A stretch of 64,000 nt of DNA, taken from contig JAFLTS010000008.1 of assembly GCA_022509185.1 (NCBI GenBank), positions 30,631-94,630 of the forward strand. The letters are read 5' to 3'. Within the stretch, counting starts at the first letter, position 1. Each line of letters opens with the position of its first letter. This document shows, piece after piece, positions 49,873 to 62,479 of the stretch. The translations under genes were made by a program, and so were the position numbers. This DNA is from Muribaculaceae bacterium (GTDB lineage: Bacteria > Bacteroidota > Bacteroidia > Bacteroidales > Muribaculaceae). The notes beneath the pieces are model-generated. The model did no database searches. It was not told the origin of the DNA and saw only the letters and a program-made list of their open reading frames with translations.

Positions 49873-51651
49873 ATGAATTACACAGTTATTGATTTCATAA
49901 GCCTTCTCGGAGCCATCTGCCTTTTCCTATACGGTATGAAAGTGATGAGTGAAGGGCTTCAGAAAGTTGCGGGCGACCGCTTGCGGAATATCCTCGGTAT
50001 TATGACTAAAAACCGGGTGACAGGCGTGTTAACCGGTATCGTTATAACGGCATTAATACAAAGTTCGAGTGCCTCCACAGTGATGGTGGTGAGTTTTGTT
50101 AATGCCGGTCTTATGTCACTGGCACAATCCATGGCCGTAATATTCGGTGCGAATGTCGGTACAACGGTAACCACCTGGATTATCTCGGCATTCTCTTTTG
50201 AGGTAAGTATTTCAGATTATAGTATCCTTCTCCTTGCCCTGGGTGTGCCGATGCTCTTCATGAAAAAGAGCGCTTATAAATCTTTGGGTGAATTCCTTAT
50301 CGGCTTCTGTTTTCTGTTTATGGGTCTTGACCTTATCAGTAAATATGTGCCCAATTTACAGGAGAACCCCGACCTTTTAGGTTTTGTAGTGGAATACACT
50401 TCTTTGGGAATAGGAAGTATCCTTATATTCTTTGTATTCGGCATTATCCTCACTATGGTGGCCCAAAGTTCGGCTGCAACCTTTGCCATCACTTTGATAA
50501 TGTGTTCCCAAGGATGGATATCCTTCCTTCTCGGTTGTGCTATCATTCTTGGCGGAAACATTGGAACCACGATTACTCCGATTCTGGCATCTTTAAGCGG
50601 AAATCTTGCAGCAAAACGCACTGCAATGGGTCATGTGCTCTTTAATGTGTTAGGGTCTTGCATAGTGCTTTGTATATTCGAGCCGTTCACGCGTCTTGTA
50701 GGTGAAATCACAGGAGGCTGCACCGGAGTAAATCCAATGGATATACCCATGTCCATGGAAGTGGAAATGTCGGAATCTACCTTGCTTGATCCTGCCGGAG
50801 GACTCACTTCTAAGGCTCAAAGTGCAGTGGCTTTCGGCCTTGCTATGTTCCCTACAGTTTTCAACGCCTGCAACCTTCTTGTGATGATTTGGTTCACCAA
50901 ACTCTATGTCAAGATAGTATGCTGGCTTATGCCTGCCAAACATAAAGACAATGAGGAGGAATTCTCTCTAAAATATATCGGCCGAGGAATGCTTTCAGCT
51001 TCCGAACTTAATATCACGCAAGCTCAGAAAGAGATCTTTGTTTATTCGGAAAGAGTATCCCGAATGCTGGATATGGCCCGTGAGATAATTCACCTTCCGG
51101 AAAAAGATTCCCGTTATAGTGAGACTTTCAATCGTCTCGAAAAATATGAGGAGATTTCCGACCGTATGGAAGTAGAAATAGGTAAGTTCCTTAACCGTGT
51201 GGCAGAGGGAAGACTTAGCCCGGAAAGTAAACATCGTATCGCCGGAATGCTCCGTATTATAAGCGAAATTGAATCGATTGCCGACGGATGCTACAATGTT
51301 GGACGAACCGTGAATCGGCAACATCAGAATCATGTGGAATTCGATGAATCGGTAATGAAAGAGATTGATGATATGTTTGCCTTGATCGGGAGCGCCATGA
51401 ACAATATGCTTGAAATTGTAAAAGAGATGGAGGCACCCGAAGATGTGCTTGTGATAAAAGCATATAATAAGGAGCGTGAAATAAATAATCTGAGAAACAG
51501 TCTCCGAGATTCCAATATTTATAATATCAACAATCTTAAATATGGATATCAGGAAGGCATCTTCTTCATGGATCTTATCGGAGAGGCGGAAAAACTTGGA
51601 GACTACATGCTTAACGTAGTGGAAGGGGTGAAACATCAATTCCAGGACTGA
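49873..51651 (+). CDS. Na/Pi cotransporter family protein with PhoU-like C-terminal domain
   Basis: GVLTGIVITALIQSSSASTVMVVSFVNAGLM, GANVGTTVTTWI, MVAQSSAATFAITL, GGNIGTTITPILAS; helical PhoU-like tail. Confidence 0.93.
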   Translation: MNYTVIDFISLLGAICLFLYGMKVMSEGLQKVAGDRLRNILGIMTKNRVTGVLTGIVITALIQSSSASTVMVVSFVNAGLMSLAQSMAVIFGANVGTTVTTWIISAFSFEVSISDYSILLLALGVPMLFMKKSAYKSLGEFLIGFCFLFMGLDLISKYVPNLQENPDLLGFVVEYTSLGIGSILIFFVFGIILTMVAQSSAATFAITLIMCSQGWISFLLGCAIILGGNIGTTITPILASLSGNLAAKRTAMGHVLFNVLGSCIVLCIFEPFTRLVGEITGGCTGVNPMDIPMSMEVEMSESTLLDPAGGLTSKAQSAVAFGLAMFPTVFNACNLLVMIWFTKLYVKIVCWLMPAKHKDNEEEFSLKYIGRGMLSASELNITQAQKEIFVYSERVSRMLDMAREIIHLPEKDSRYSETFNRLEKYEEISDRMEVEIGKFLNRVAEGRLSPESKHRIAGMLRIISEIESIADGCYNVGRTVNRQHQNHVEFDESVMKEIDDMFALIGSAMNNMLEIVKEMEAPEDVLVIKAYNKEREINNLRNSLRDSNIYNINNLKYGYQEGIFFMDLIGEAEKLGDYMLNVVEGVKHQFQD

Positions 51652-51725
51652 TTCATTCGCTACCCCTGAATCAGGATATAAATTGCTGAAATATCTCCCG
51701 GTATCAAATAATTTTTTTACTAATC

Positions 51726-52808
51726 ATGAACCATCGTTATTGTGTCATAATGTGTGGCGGAGTTGGTACCAGGTTCTGGCCATTCAGTCGTCACGACCGT
51801 CCAAAACAGTTTCTGGATTTCTTCGGAACAGGACGCAGCCTTCTTCAAATGACTGTAGACAGGATATGTCCTTCCGTAAAGCCGGAGAATATAATTCTTG
51901 TCACCAATAAAGAATATTATAATATAATCAAAGAACAGCTTCCCCAGATAAAGGAATCAAATATTCTTTTAGAACCGGCTCGACGCAACACTGCACCATG
52001 TGTTTGTTGGGCGGCCAAACATATATATGCGATGGATCCTGAGGCTGTGATAGTAACACTGCCATCCGACCATATGGTACTTAAGGAAGATGCTTTTTGT
52101 ACTGCTATAAATGAAGGTTTCGACTTTGTGGAAAATGGCAACAGACTTCTCACTCTTGGTATCAAACCCGCAGGACCTAACACCGGCTACGGATATATAC
52201 AGCAGGGAGAGGCTCAGACAGATTATCCAGGTATCTTCAAGGTGAAAGCTTTTGTAGAGAAACCCAATATCGAAATGGCCGAGATGTTTGTACAGAGTGG
52301 TGAATTCTTCTGGAATGCAGGTATATTCCTGTGGTCGGCCCATGCCATCCTGGAAGCCTTTGACAAATATGCACCGGAGATTGCACAGACCTTGCAGGCA
52401 CCTCAAGATGTATATGCAACTTCAAAGGAACCGGAATTTATTTCCCGTCATTTCCCGGATTGTGTGAATATATCCATAGATTATGCCATCATGGAGAAAG
52501 CCTCTAATGTTTATGTAAAAACAGTGGAATTCGGATGGAGCGATTTAGGAACATGGAAAGCCCTTTATGAAGCTTCCCCTCGTAATAGCGAAGCCAATGT
52601 GACTCAAAACTGCAAAGTTATTACCTCGGATTGTTACGGATCTATTTTTGCTGCTGAAGGAGATAAGATTATTGTAGCAGCAGGATTGAAAGACTATATT
52701 GTGGCAGACACGGGAAAAGCCCTGCTGATTTATCCACTAAAAGAGGAGCAAAAGATACGTAATATCGTGAACGACGTGAAAAACCGTTTCGGTGAAGATT
52801 TCGTTTAA
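51726..52808 (+). CDS. manC: Mannose-1-phosphate guanylyltransferase
   Basis: VIMCGGVGTRFWPFSRHDRPKQFLDFFGTGRSLLQMT, LPSDHMV, FVEKPN, FFWNAGIFLW, EFGWSDLGTWKALYE. Confidence 0.93.
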   Translation: MNHRYCVIMCGGVGTRFWPFSRHDRPKQFLDFFGTGRSLLQMTVDRICPSVKPENIILVTNKEYYNIIKEQLPQIKESNILLEPARRNTAPCVCWAAKHIYAMDPEAVIVTLPSDHMVLKEDAFCTAINEGFDFVENGNRLLTLGIKPAGPNTGYGYIQQGEAQTDYPGIFKVKAFVEKPNIEMAEMFVQSGEFFWNAGIFLWSAHAILEAFDKYAPEIAQTLQAPQDVYATSKEPEFISRHFPDCVNISIDYAIMEKASNVYVKTVEFGWSDLGTWKALYEASPRNSEANVTQNCKVITSDCYGSIFAAEGDKIIVAAGLKDYIVADTGKALLIYPLKEEQKIRNIVNDVKNRFGEDFV

Positions 52809-52833
52809 TTTTTTCTCTTGATATTTTATCGGC

Positions 52834-54504
52834 ATGAAAATATATTGTAAGAATACTGATGAATATCTCTCAATGCTGGGTGGGGAAAAAGTAATAGACC
52901 TGATACCTCGGCTGAACTCAGAACTTTCTTTTAAGCCAATATGTGCTTATGTAAACAATAAGACGGAAGATTTAAATTTTCCTATCTTTTCTCCTAAGCA
53001 GGTTGAGTTCCTTTCGGCCGAATCTGAAACCGGTAAAAGGGTTTACACAAGATCCCTTTGCATGCTTCTTTATAAGGCCGTAAACGAGATAATGCCGGGA
53101 ATAACCTTAAAAATAGATCATTCCATAGGAGGAGGACATTATTGCAGATTGCTTAACGGTCAGCAAGAGATTGTTCCTGACGAGAACCTGATATCAAACC
53201 TTATGACAAGGATGCAGGCTCTTGTTGAATCGGATATTCCATTCAAGCGGCATGAGCGCCTTACTAAAGATGTGATAGAACTTTATCGCGACCAACATCT
53301 TGAGGCAAAGGTTAACCTACTGGAAACCTTACACGAACTATATACCACTTATTATACCTTAAGCGGTCTTGCCGACGGTTTCTACGGCCCTCTGGCTCCT
53401 TCAACAGGTTACCTTAAAGATTTTTATCTCCTGCCATATAAAGAGGGAATGCTTTTATACTCTCACAATGAAAAAAAAGCTTTGGAGCAACTCTCCAAGA
53501 ACCCTCCAGGGGAAAAGATGTTTAAAGCTTTCACGGATCAGTTGAGATTCAATTTCATGATCAGGGTGAAAAACGTGGGAGAATTAAACCGGGCAGTACA
53601 AGAAAAACGAACAGCCGGCCTTATAAATGTGGCCGAGGCCATGCATGAGAAACTAATCGGCAATATTGCCGCGGAAATAGCTGCAAGAAGGCAAGAGGGC
53701 AGCGCCGGGATAGTGCTTGTGGCAGGTCCTTCATCTTCCGGCAAAACCACTTCTACAAAAAGGCTTGCGATACATCTGGCCACAAATCTTATTGTGCCGA
53801 AAATGATATCTTTGGATGATTACTTCGTGAACCGTGAAGATACTCCTAGGGATGAAACGGGCGATTTCGATTTTGAATCTCTCTATGCCCTTGATTTAGA
53901 CCGATTGAATTCCGATCTTAAAAGATTGCTTAAAGGAGAGGAAGTGAACATCCCGACTTATTCTTTTGAATTGGGAAGAAGAATAGAAAAAGATAAGCCC
54001 TTAAAGCTTGAAAGAAATGATGTGCTTCTGATGGAAGGCATTCATGGATTGAATCCTGAGCTCACTCATTCCATCAATCGGGATCATGTTTTTAAGGTTT
54101 ATGTTTCGGCTCTTACAACACTTAAGATCGATAACCACAACTGGATTTCAACAAGCGACAACAGATTACTCCGAAGAATTGTAAGAGATTACAAATATCG
54201 TCGTACATCTGCTCTCGAAAGCATAAGAAGATGGCCGAGTGTGAGACGCGGAGAGGAGAAATGGATCTTCCCATTCAGCGAGAATGCTGATGCCACTTTT
54301 AATTCTTCGCTGATTTTCGAACTGGGAGTAATGAAGGACTTTGCTATGCCATTGCTTAAGGAAGTGCCACGTGACAATATTGCATATGCACAGGCTTACA
54401 GACTTATGAGATTGTTGGGATATTTTGAACCAATACCCACCGACCAGATCCCTTCCACCTCTCTTCTAAGGGAATTCCTTGGAGGATCTTCCTTCAATTA
54501 TTAA
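52834..54504 (+). CDS. Nucleoside (uridine) kinase family protein with N-terminal threonyl-tRNA synthetase-like domain
   Basis: DHSIGGGHYCRL, VLVAGPSSSGKTTSTKRLAIHL (P-loop), SLDDYFVNREDTPRDETGDFDFESLYALD. Confidence 0.88.
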   Translation: MKIYCKNTDEYLSMLGGEKVIDLIPRLNSELSFKPICAYVNNKTEDLNFPIFSPKQVEFLSAESETGKRVYTRSLCMLLYKAVNEIMPGITLKIDHSIGGGHYCRLLNGQQEIVPDENLISNLMTRMQALVESDIPFKRHERLTKDVIELYRDQHLEAKVNLLETLHELYTTYYTLSGLADGFYGPLAPSTGYLKDFYLLPYKEGMLLYSHNEKKALEQLSKNPPGEKMFKAFTDQLRFNFMIRVKNVGELNRAVQEKRTAGLINVAEAMHEKLIGNIAAEIAARRQEGSAGIVLVAGPSSSGKTTSTKRLAIHLATNLIVPKMISLDDYFVNREDTPRDETGDFDFESLYALDLDRLNSDLKRLLKGEEVNIPTYSFELGRRIEKDKPLKLERNDVLLMEGIHGLNPELTHSINRDHVFKVYVSALTTLKIDNHNWISTSDNRLLRRIVRDYKYRRTSALESIRRWPSVRRGEEKWIFPFSENADATFNSSLIFELGVMKDFAMPLLKEVPRDNIAYAQAYRLMRLLGYFEPIPTDQIPSTSLLREFLGGSSFNY

Positions 54505-54540
54505 AAAAAAATAATCCGGTAAATACCGGATTATTTTTTT
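54503..54540. terminator. Bidirectional intrinsic terminator between the nucleoside kinase gene and mscL
   Basis: aaaaaaaaataatccggt-aaat-accggattattttttt between convergent genes. Confidence 0.9.
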
Positions 54541-54546
54541 CTCTCC

Positions 54547-55014
54547 TTATTTTTTTGCTTCGAGTTCTGTGTTCTGCTGCTTCAACAAATCTCTTATTTC
54601 ACCAAGCAACACCTCTTCTTTAGTAGGAGCGGGTTCCGGTTCTGGAGCCGGTGCAGCCTCTTCATCTTTCTTCCATTTCTGCTGGAATTTCACTGTTACT
54701 CTTATGGCCACAAAGATAGAGAAGGCAATGATGAAGAAGTCCACGATATTCTGGATAAAAGTGCCATAATGCACAGCCACTTCCTCCACAGCAGCCTGAC
54801 CCTCTTCAGTGGCTGGAATTCCATGGCGAATCACAAATTTCATGTTTTCGAAGCCTGTGCCTCCGGTACAAAGTGTGATTACGGGCATAATTATATCATT
54901 CACCAAAGAAGATACAATCTTACCGAAAGCCCCGCCGACGATTACACCGACTGCCATGTCAATCACATTTCCCTTTAAGGCAAATGCTTTAAAATCTTCA
55001 ATAAATTTTCCCAT
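54547..55014 (-). CDS. mscL: Large-conductance mechanosensitive channel
   Basis: [40 protein letters not shown]-terminal [14 protein letters not shown]. Confidence 0.96.
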   Translation of the reverse strand: MGKFIEDFKAFALKGNVIDMAVGVIVGGAFGKIVSSLVNDIIMPVITLCTGGTGFENMKFVIRHGIPATEEGQAAVEEVAVHYGTFIQNIVDFFIIAFSIFVAIRVTVKFQQKWKKDEEAAPAPEPEPAPTKEEVLLGEIRDLLKQQNTELEAKK

Positions 55015-55166
55015 AACGGAGATGATTTGAGCTCAAAACAGTAATTTAATCGCCACAAAGCTACTGAAAAAAAACCAAACCATGCACTGGTGAAGTTAAA
55101 AAAGCTTATAATAGCCAATTAATAAGTCAATATGGAAGTAATTAGCTAAAATAAAGTGTTATTTGG

Positions 55167-55198
55167 TTTGACAGAAGAGGATTTTTTTGGTAAATTTG
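55167..55198 (+). promoter_or_regulatory. Putative promoter of gap
   Basis: TTTG-N20-TAAATTTG, matching the Bacteroidetes -33/-7 consensus; about 80 nt leader to ATG 55279. Confidence 0.65.
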
Positions 55199-55248
55199 CA
55201 TAATCCCGAAGAGGTATGTCCGGGCCCTAATAATAAGAGAAAAAATAA

Positions 55249-56286
<1,038 letters not shown>

Positions 56287-56304
56287 TAGAAACCATTAAG
56301 AATC

Positions 56305-56337
56305 AAAAACGGAATCCGGCTTCGGATTCCGTTTTTT
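56305..56337 (+). terminator. Intrinsic terminator downstream of gap
   Basis: aaaaacggaatccg-gctt-cggattccgttttttt. Confidence 0.9.
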
Positions 56338-56360
56338 TCTGTAACATTTATTATTTAGCT

Positions 56361-56393
56361 GAAAAAAAGCCCGAAGAAATTCTCCGGGCTTTA
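56361..56393 (-). terminator. Intrinsic terminator for the minus-strand DUF3861-like genes
   Basis: gaaaaaaagcccg-N11-cgggcttt; on the minus strand the stem is followed by a T tract. Confidence 0.75.
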
Positions 56394-56410
56394 CTTATTT
56401 TCAATTTTTA

Positions 56411-56719
56411 TTATTTTTCGCAATTTTCATTAGCCTGAGCTTTGAGAGCATCTTTAAACTCGTGGAACTTGGGCCAGAATTCTTTAAATGCAGCGTTATC
56501 AGGATATTTCTTCATTACATGATGGAGAAGGCGTACTCCACATACAAGCTGACGTGCATGTTTCTCGGTAATGTTGCCAACAGCTACAGCCTTGTCAACG
56601 ATTTCAGCGAGGTCATGATGGCCACCGAAATTGAAGTTGAAAACATCCTTTACCTTATTCTCAACCACTTCCGCTACCTGAAAATGGTATGAATGTTTTA
56701 CTTTATCTTCTTTATCCAT
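56411..56719 (-). CDS. Small protein, DUF3861-like (copy A)
   Basis: KHSYHFQVAEVVENKVKDVFNFNFGGHHDLAEIVDKA...GNITEKHARQLVCGVRLLHHVMKKYPDN; family assigned from memory of DUF3861 (H-D-L, large hydrophobic G-x-[RK]-L core, ...NP/KYP). Confidence 0.7.
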   Translation of the reverse strand: MDKEDKVKHSYHFQVAEVVENKVKDVFNFNFGGHHDLAEIVDKAVAVGNITEKHARQLVCGVRLLHHVMKKYPDNAAFKEFWPKFHEFKDALKAQANENCEK

Positions 56720-56741
56720 AATTATAGTCTATTTAATTGTT

Positions 56742-57077
56742 TCACTTCTTTTCGCAGCAACAACCTTCTCCCTGTGGAGTGAAGAATTCAGCATTAACAG
56801 CGTGTTTGAAATCCTCGAAAGCCGGTTTTACACTTTGGAAAATCTTATTCCCAGGATATTTCTTCATTACGTGGTGAAGCAGACGCAAGCCACATACGAG
56901 CTCTTTTGCGTGTTTCTCTGTAATATTACCTGTGGCAACAGCCATTTCAACCATCTTCTTAAGATCGTGATGACCTCCGAAATTGAAACCGAATACATCT
57001 TTGATCTTGTCTTCCTTAATTTCTGTCACATGAAAGTGATAGGAATGTTTTCTTTTGCAGCAACAATTCTTTTCCAT
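56742..57077 (-). CDS. Small protein, DUF3861-like with Cys-cluster termini (copy B)
   Basis: MEKNCCCKRKHSYHFHVTEIKEDKIKDVFGFNFGGHHDL...GNITEKHAKELVCGLRLLHHVMKKYPGN...GEGCCCEKK; clear paralogue of the neighbouring gene. Confidence 0.72.
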   Translation of the reverse strand: MEKNCCCKRKHSYHFHVTEIKEDKIKDVFGFNFGGHHDLKKMVEMAVATGNITEKHAKELVCGLRLLHHVMKKYPGNKIFQSVKPAFEDFKHAVNAEFFTPQGEGCCCEKK

Positions 57078-57177
57078 AATTTTTTTAGTTGTTTGTTTAT
57101 CTATATAACCATTGATATTAAAAAAAGTTTTCAGGAAATGAATGTTTCTTGAAAACTTTTTGGTAGATTTTAAAGGC

Positions 57178-57456
57178 TTAACCTTTAGCCACCTCTTCTT
57201 TAAAGGTGTTGGCCGGTTTAAAAGCCGGAATCTTATGTGCCGGAATTCTGATGGCCGTGTTTTTAGAAATGTTTCTGGCCGTCTTTTCTGCTCTGGTCTT
57301 CACTATGAAGGAACCGAATCCGCGAAGATAAACATTTTCGCCATGAGCAAGACTGTCTTTCACCACTTCCATAAATTTTTCCACTACATCCAGCACTGCA
57401 CCTTTCTCCATGCCTAATGTTCTTGCAATTTCTGAACAAACTTCTGCCTTAGTCAT
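57178..57456 (-). CDS. HU family DNA-binding protein
   Basis: MTKAEVCSEIARTLG, VYLRGFGSFIVKTRAEKTARNISKNTAIRIPAHKIPAFKPANTFK. Confidence 0.95.
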   Translation of the reverse strand: MTKAEVCSEIARTLGMEKGAVLDVVEKFMEVVKDSLAHGENVYLRGFGSFIVKTRAEKTARNISKNTAIRIPAHKIPAFKPANTFKEEVAKG

Positions 57457-57530
57457 AGTATTATTGTTTTTAAGATTTCGATTAAGATCTTTCTTTTATT
57501 CCATAAGCGATAAAATTTCCTTGTATGAGG

Positions 57531-57562
57531 CAAATTTAGTGATTTTTACCCGATTGCTACAA
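57531..57562 (-). promoter_or_regulatory. Putative promoter of the HU gene
   Basis: Reverse strand TTG-N21-TAAATTTG upstream of the HU start. Confidence 0.5.
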
Positions 57563-57592
57563 GTGAAAAAACCTTTTCAGGCTATTTTTTCT

Positions 57593-59995
57593 TCATTTTG
57601 TATTTTTTTTTGGAGTTTTCTTTGAAACAGGGCTCTTTTTCTTTATTGATGCGACTTTTTTCTCTGACGATTTTTTTGCCTGACTCCCGGAGTTTTCTTC
57701 CATAAGTTTCTTTGCATCTTCAAATGTAAGTGCCGATGGATCAAGACCTTTCGGAATTTTAAAATTCTCAGCCTTCTTCATTCCTTCTGTTTTATAAGCC
57801 AGATAAGGACCAAATCTTCCATTGAGCACCTCAAGACCCGGCATCTCGGGAAAATTTTTTATATGTCTGTTAGCTTCAGCTTCCTGTTTCTTTTCTATCA
57901 GTTCCCTGGCTTGATCTAAAGAGATGGTAAGTGGATCCATATCTTTCGGAATAGAAACAAACATTGACCCATATTTTACATAAGGGCCAAATCTTCCTGA
58001 TGAGGCTGTCACAGTCTCTCCGTTAATTTCTCCGATAGTTCGTGGTAATTCGAAAAGTTTTAACGCTTCCTCCAATGTAATTGAAGATATGCTCTGACCA
58101 TTTTTAAGACTTGCAAACAATGGTTTCTCATCAGAAGAGGAATCACCGATCTGCACTACCGGTCCATAACGTCCTATTTTCACATACACAGGCTTCCCAT
58201 GGGTGGGATGAATACCAAGCTCTCTTTCCCCGACTTTATGCTCTGTGCGTTTGGTATTGATATTTTCTATACCCGGATGAAAATCTCCATAAAATTCGGA
58301 AATCTCATTTTGCCATCCTAATTTTCCTTCGGCAATATCATCAAACTTCTCTTCTACCTTAGCCGTGAAATTATAATCAAGAATATCCGGGAATTCAGCT
58401 GTGAGAAAATCGTTTACCACCATTCCGACATCTGTCGGCACTAACTTTCCTTTCTCACTTCCTGTTGTCTCAGTTAGCAGTTTCTCTGTTATTTTTCCTT
58501 TCGATAGCGTGAAGGTAAGATATTCTCTTTTCACTCCTTCACTTTCACCTCTACGCACATAGTCGCGATTCTGGATAGTGGAAATAGTAGGAGAATATGT
58601 GGAAGGGCGTCCGATACCTAATTCTTCCATTTTTTTTACAAGAGAAGCCTCGGAATATCTTGCCGGAGCCTGGGTGAACCGCTGTGCTGCCATAATCTCC
58701 ATTGCGGTCAACCTTTCTCCTTCGGCCATTTCCGGGAGCTCTATAAATTCTTGTTGAAGAGCGCTCTCAGATCTGTATACTTTCAAGAATCCGTCGAATT
58801 TAACCACTTCCCCTTCAGCCTTGAAACCCGGCACTCCGGATAGCTGATTGGATTGCATGGGTAGTACTTCTATATTTACAGTGGTTTTTTCAATTTCAGC
58901 ATCCTCCATCTGTGATGCGACCGTACGTCTCCAAATAAGATCATAGAGCTTCTTTTCTTCTGCAGTACCATCTATTGTGGTATCTGCTATATAAGTAGGT
59001 CTTATAGCTTCATGAGCCTCCTGTGCTCCCTTGCTATGAGTATGATACTTTCTTACCTTCAGAAAAGAATTTCCAAAACTATCCTGAATATATTTTTTTA
59101 TCGTATTCAGAGCCAGATCCGACAGATTTGTAGAGTCGGTTCTCATATAGGTTATTTTTCCGGCTTCATACAATCTTTGAGCCACACTCATGGTTCTGCT
59201 TACAGAGAAACCTAACTTTCGGGCAGCTTCCTGTTGCAGAGTGGAAGTAGTGAATGGAGGGAAAGGAGCTCTTTTATGAGGTTTTACATTTATCTCCTTT
59301 ACCTTAAAATCAGCATTTTTACATATTTCAAGCCAAGCCAGAGCTTCTTTCTTAGTATCCGCCTTTTCAGTGAGTTCCGCTTTAAACTCATATTTCTTAT
59401 CGGTTTCAAAAATCCCGGTAACCCTGAAGAATGTTTCCGGGATAAACTCGCGGATCTCTTTTTCACGCTCGCATATAAGTCTTACAGCCACACTTTGTAC
59501 CCTGCCTGCAGAAAGAGCCGGCTTAATTTTTTTCCAAAGTACCGGACTAAGTTCAAATCCTACAATTCTGTCGAGCACTCTTCTTGCCTGTTGTGCATTC
59601 ACCCGGTGCAGGTCGATATGCCGGGGGTTCTGTAGCGCATTTAGAATTGCCGGTTTGGTGATTTCATGAAACACAATGCGGTTGGTAGTGGCCGGATCAA
59701 GACCCAGGACCTCAGCCAGATGCCATGCGATTGCCTCCCCTTCACGGTCTTCATCGGAAGCGAGCCAAACAGTATCGGCCTCTTCTGCAGCCTTGCGCAA
59801 TTTTTTCACCAGGTCTTTTTTATCTTGAGGAATCTCATACTCGGGAGCGAAATTATTATTAATGTCTATACTGAACCCATGTTTTTTAAGGTCACGGATA
59901 TGTCCGTAGCTCGACATCACGGTATAATCCTTACCGAGAAATTTTTCTATAGTTTTCGCTTTAGCAGGCGATTCTACAATAACCAGGTTTTTCAT
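57593..59995 (-). CDS. topA: Type I DNA topoisomerase
   Basis: NLVIVESPAKAKTIEKFLG, ASDEDREGEAIAWHLAEVLG, LSAGRVQSVAVRLICERE, TYMRTDSTNLS, GIGRPSTYSPTISTIQNRDYV. Confidence 0.97.
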   Translation of the reverse strand: MKNLVIVESPAKAKTIEKFLGKDYTVMSSYGHIRDLKKHGFSIDINNNFAPEYEIPQDKKDLVKKLRKAAEEADTVWLASDEDREGEAIAWHLAEVLGLDPATTNRIVFHEITKPAILNALQNPRHIDLHRVNAQQARRVLDRIVGFELSPVLWKKIKPALSAGRVQSVAVRLICEREKEIREFIPETFFRVTGIFETDKKYEFKAELTEKADTKKEALAWLEICKNADFKVKEINVKPHKRAPFPPFTTSTLQQEAARKLGFSVSRTMSVAQRLYEAGKITYMRTDSTNLSDLALNTIKKYIQDSFGNSFLKVRKYHTHSKGAQEAHEAIRPTYIADTTIDGTAEEKKLYDLIWRRTVASQMEDAEIEKTTVNIEVLPMQSNQLSGVPGFKAEGEVVKFDGFLKVYRSESALQQEFIELPEMAEGERLTAMEIMAAQRFTQAPARYSEASLVKKMEELGIGRPSTYSPTISTIQNRDYVRRGESEGVKREYLTFTLSKGKITEKLLTETTGSEKGKLVPTDVGMVVNDFLTAEFPDILDYNFTAKVEEKFDDIAEGKLGWQNEISEFYGDFHPGIENINTKRTEHKVGERELGIHPTHGKPVYVKIGRYGPVVQIGDSSSDEKPLFASLKNGQSISSITLEEALKLFELPRTIGEINGETVTASSGRFGPYVKYGSMFVSIPKDMDPLTISLDQARELIEKKQEAEANRHIKNFPEMPGLEVLNGRFGPYLAYKTEGMKKAENFKIPKGLDPSALTFEDAKKLMEENSGSQAKKSSEKKVASIKKKSPVSKKTPKKNTK

Positions 59996-60153
59996 TTTTA
60001 AAGAGCATTTGACATGGTGGCACGTGATGCGGCCTTTTTTATCCTTCCTACGACGCAGGGAAAGGATGTGGGCACAAATTTAACACTTTTTTTGATTAAC
60101 AAGCAATTGAGGTAAAAAGTTAAGAACTTTTGTAGAATTTAGAAGAAATGTGA

Positions 60154-60185
60154 TTTTGGAATGAGGTTGAAATTCACTAATTTTG
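60154..60185 (+). promoter_or_regulatory. Putative promoter of gyrB
   Basis: TTTTG-N19-TAATTTTG about 75 nt upstream of ATG 60261. Confidence 0.6.
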
Positions 60186-60248
60186 TAGTGATTATGCGGA
60201 GTTTGGCCAAGTTTGAGAGTCCGGTCCGTAAGGGTAAAAAATCAGTAA

Positions 60249-62237
<1,989 letters not shown>

Positions 62238-62279
62238 GAATGCCTGATTCGCAATTCACTAACAATTTGTATTAAACCG

Positions 62280-62312
62280 AGGTCTCACTGCAAATTATCT
62301 GCAGTGAGACCT
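62280..62312. repeat. Perfect 13-bp inverted repeat (hairpin) in the gyrB-recA intergenic region
   Basis: aggtctcactgca-aattatc-tgcagtgagacct; no T tract follows. Confidence 0.85.
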
Positions 62313-62388
62313 AATGCTTTAAGATTATTTAAAGTATTGAGTATTAATATTTTTATTGAAAAATTAGGAATTAGGCTTTTCGTCTTAG

Positions 62389-62396
62389 TATCTTTG
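62389..62396 (+). promoter_or_regulatory. Putative -7 box upstream of recA
   Basis: TATCTTTG matching TAnnTTTG, about 84 nt before ATG 62480; no well-spaced -33 TTG seen. Confidence 0.35.
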
Positions 62397-62479
62397 TAAT
62401 ATCATTTTAGAAAGGTAAAAAAGAGACATTTGTCTATTAATTCCTAAAGTATAGAGCAAGAAACAAAATAGAAAAAGAT

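Noticed and set aside
50995-51639. Long antisense ORF (214 aa) opposite the Na/Pi cotransporter
   Set aside because: Shadow ORF: the plus-strand protein has clear family motifs along its length; the antisense translation shows no recognisable domain and is rich in F/H/I from reverse-read codons.
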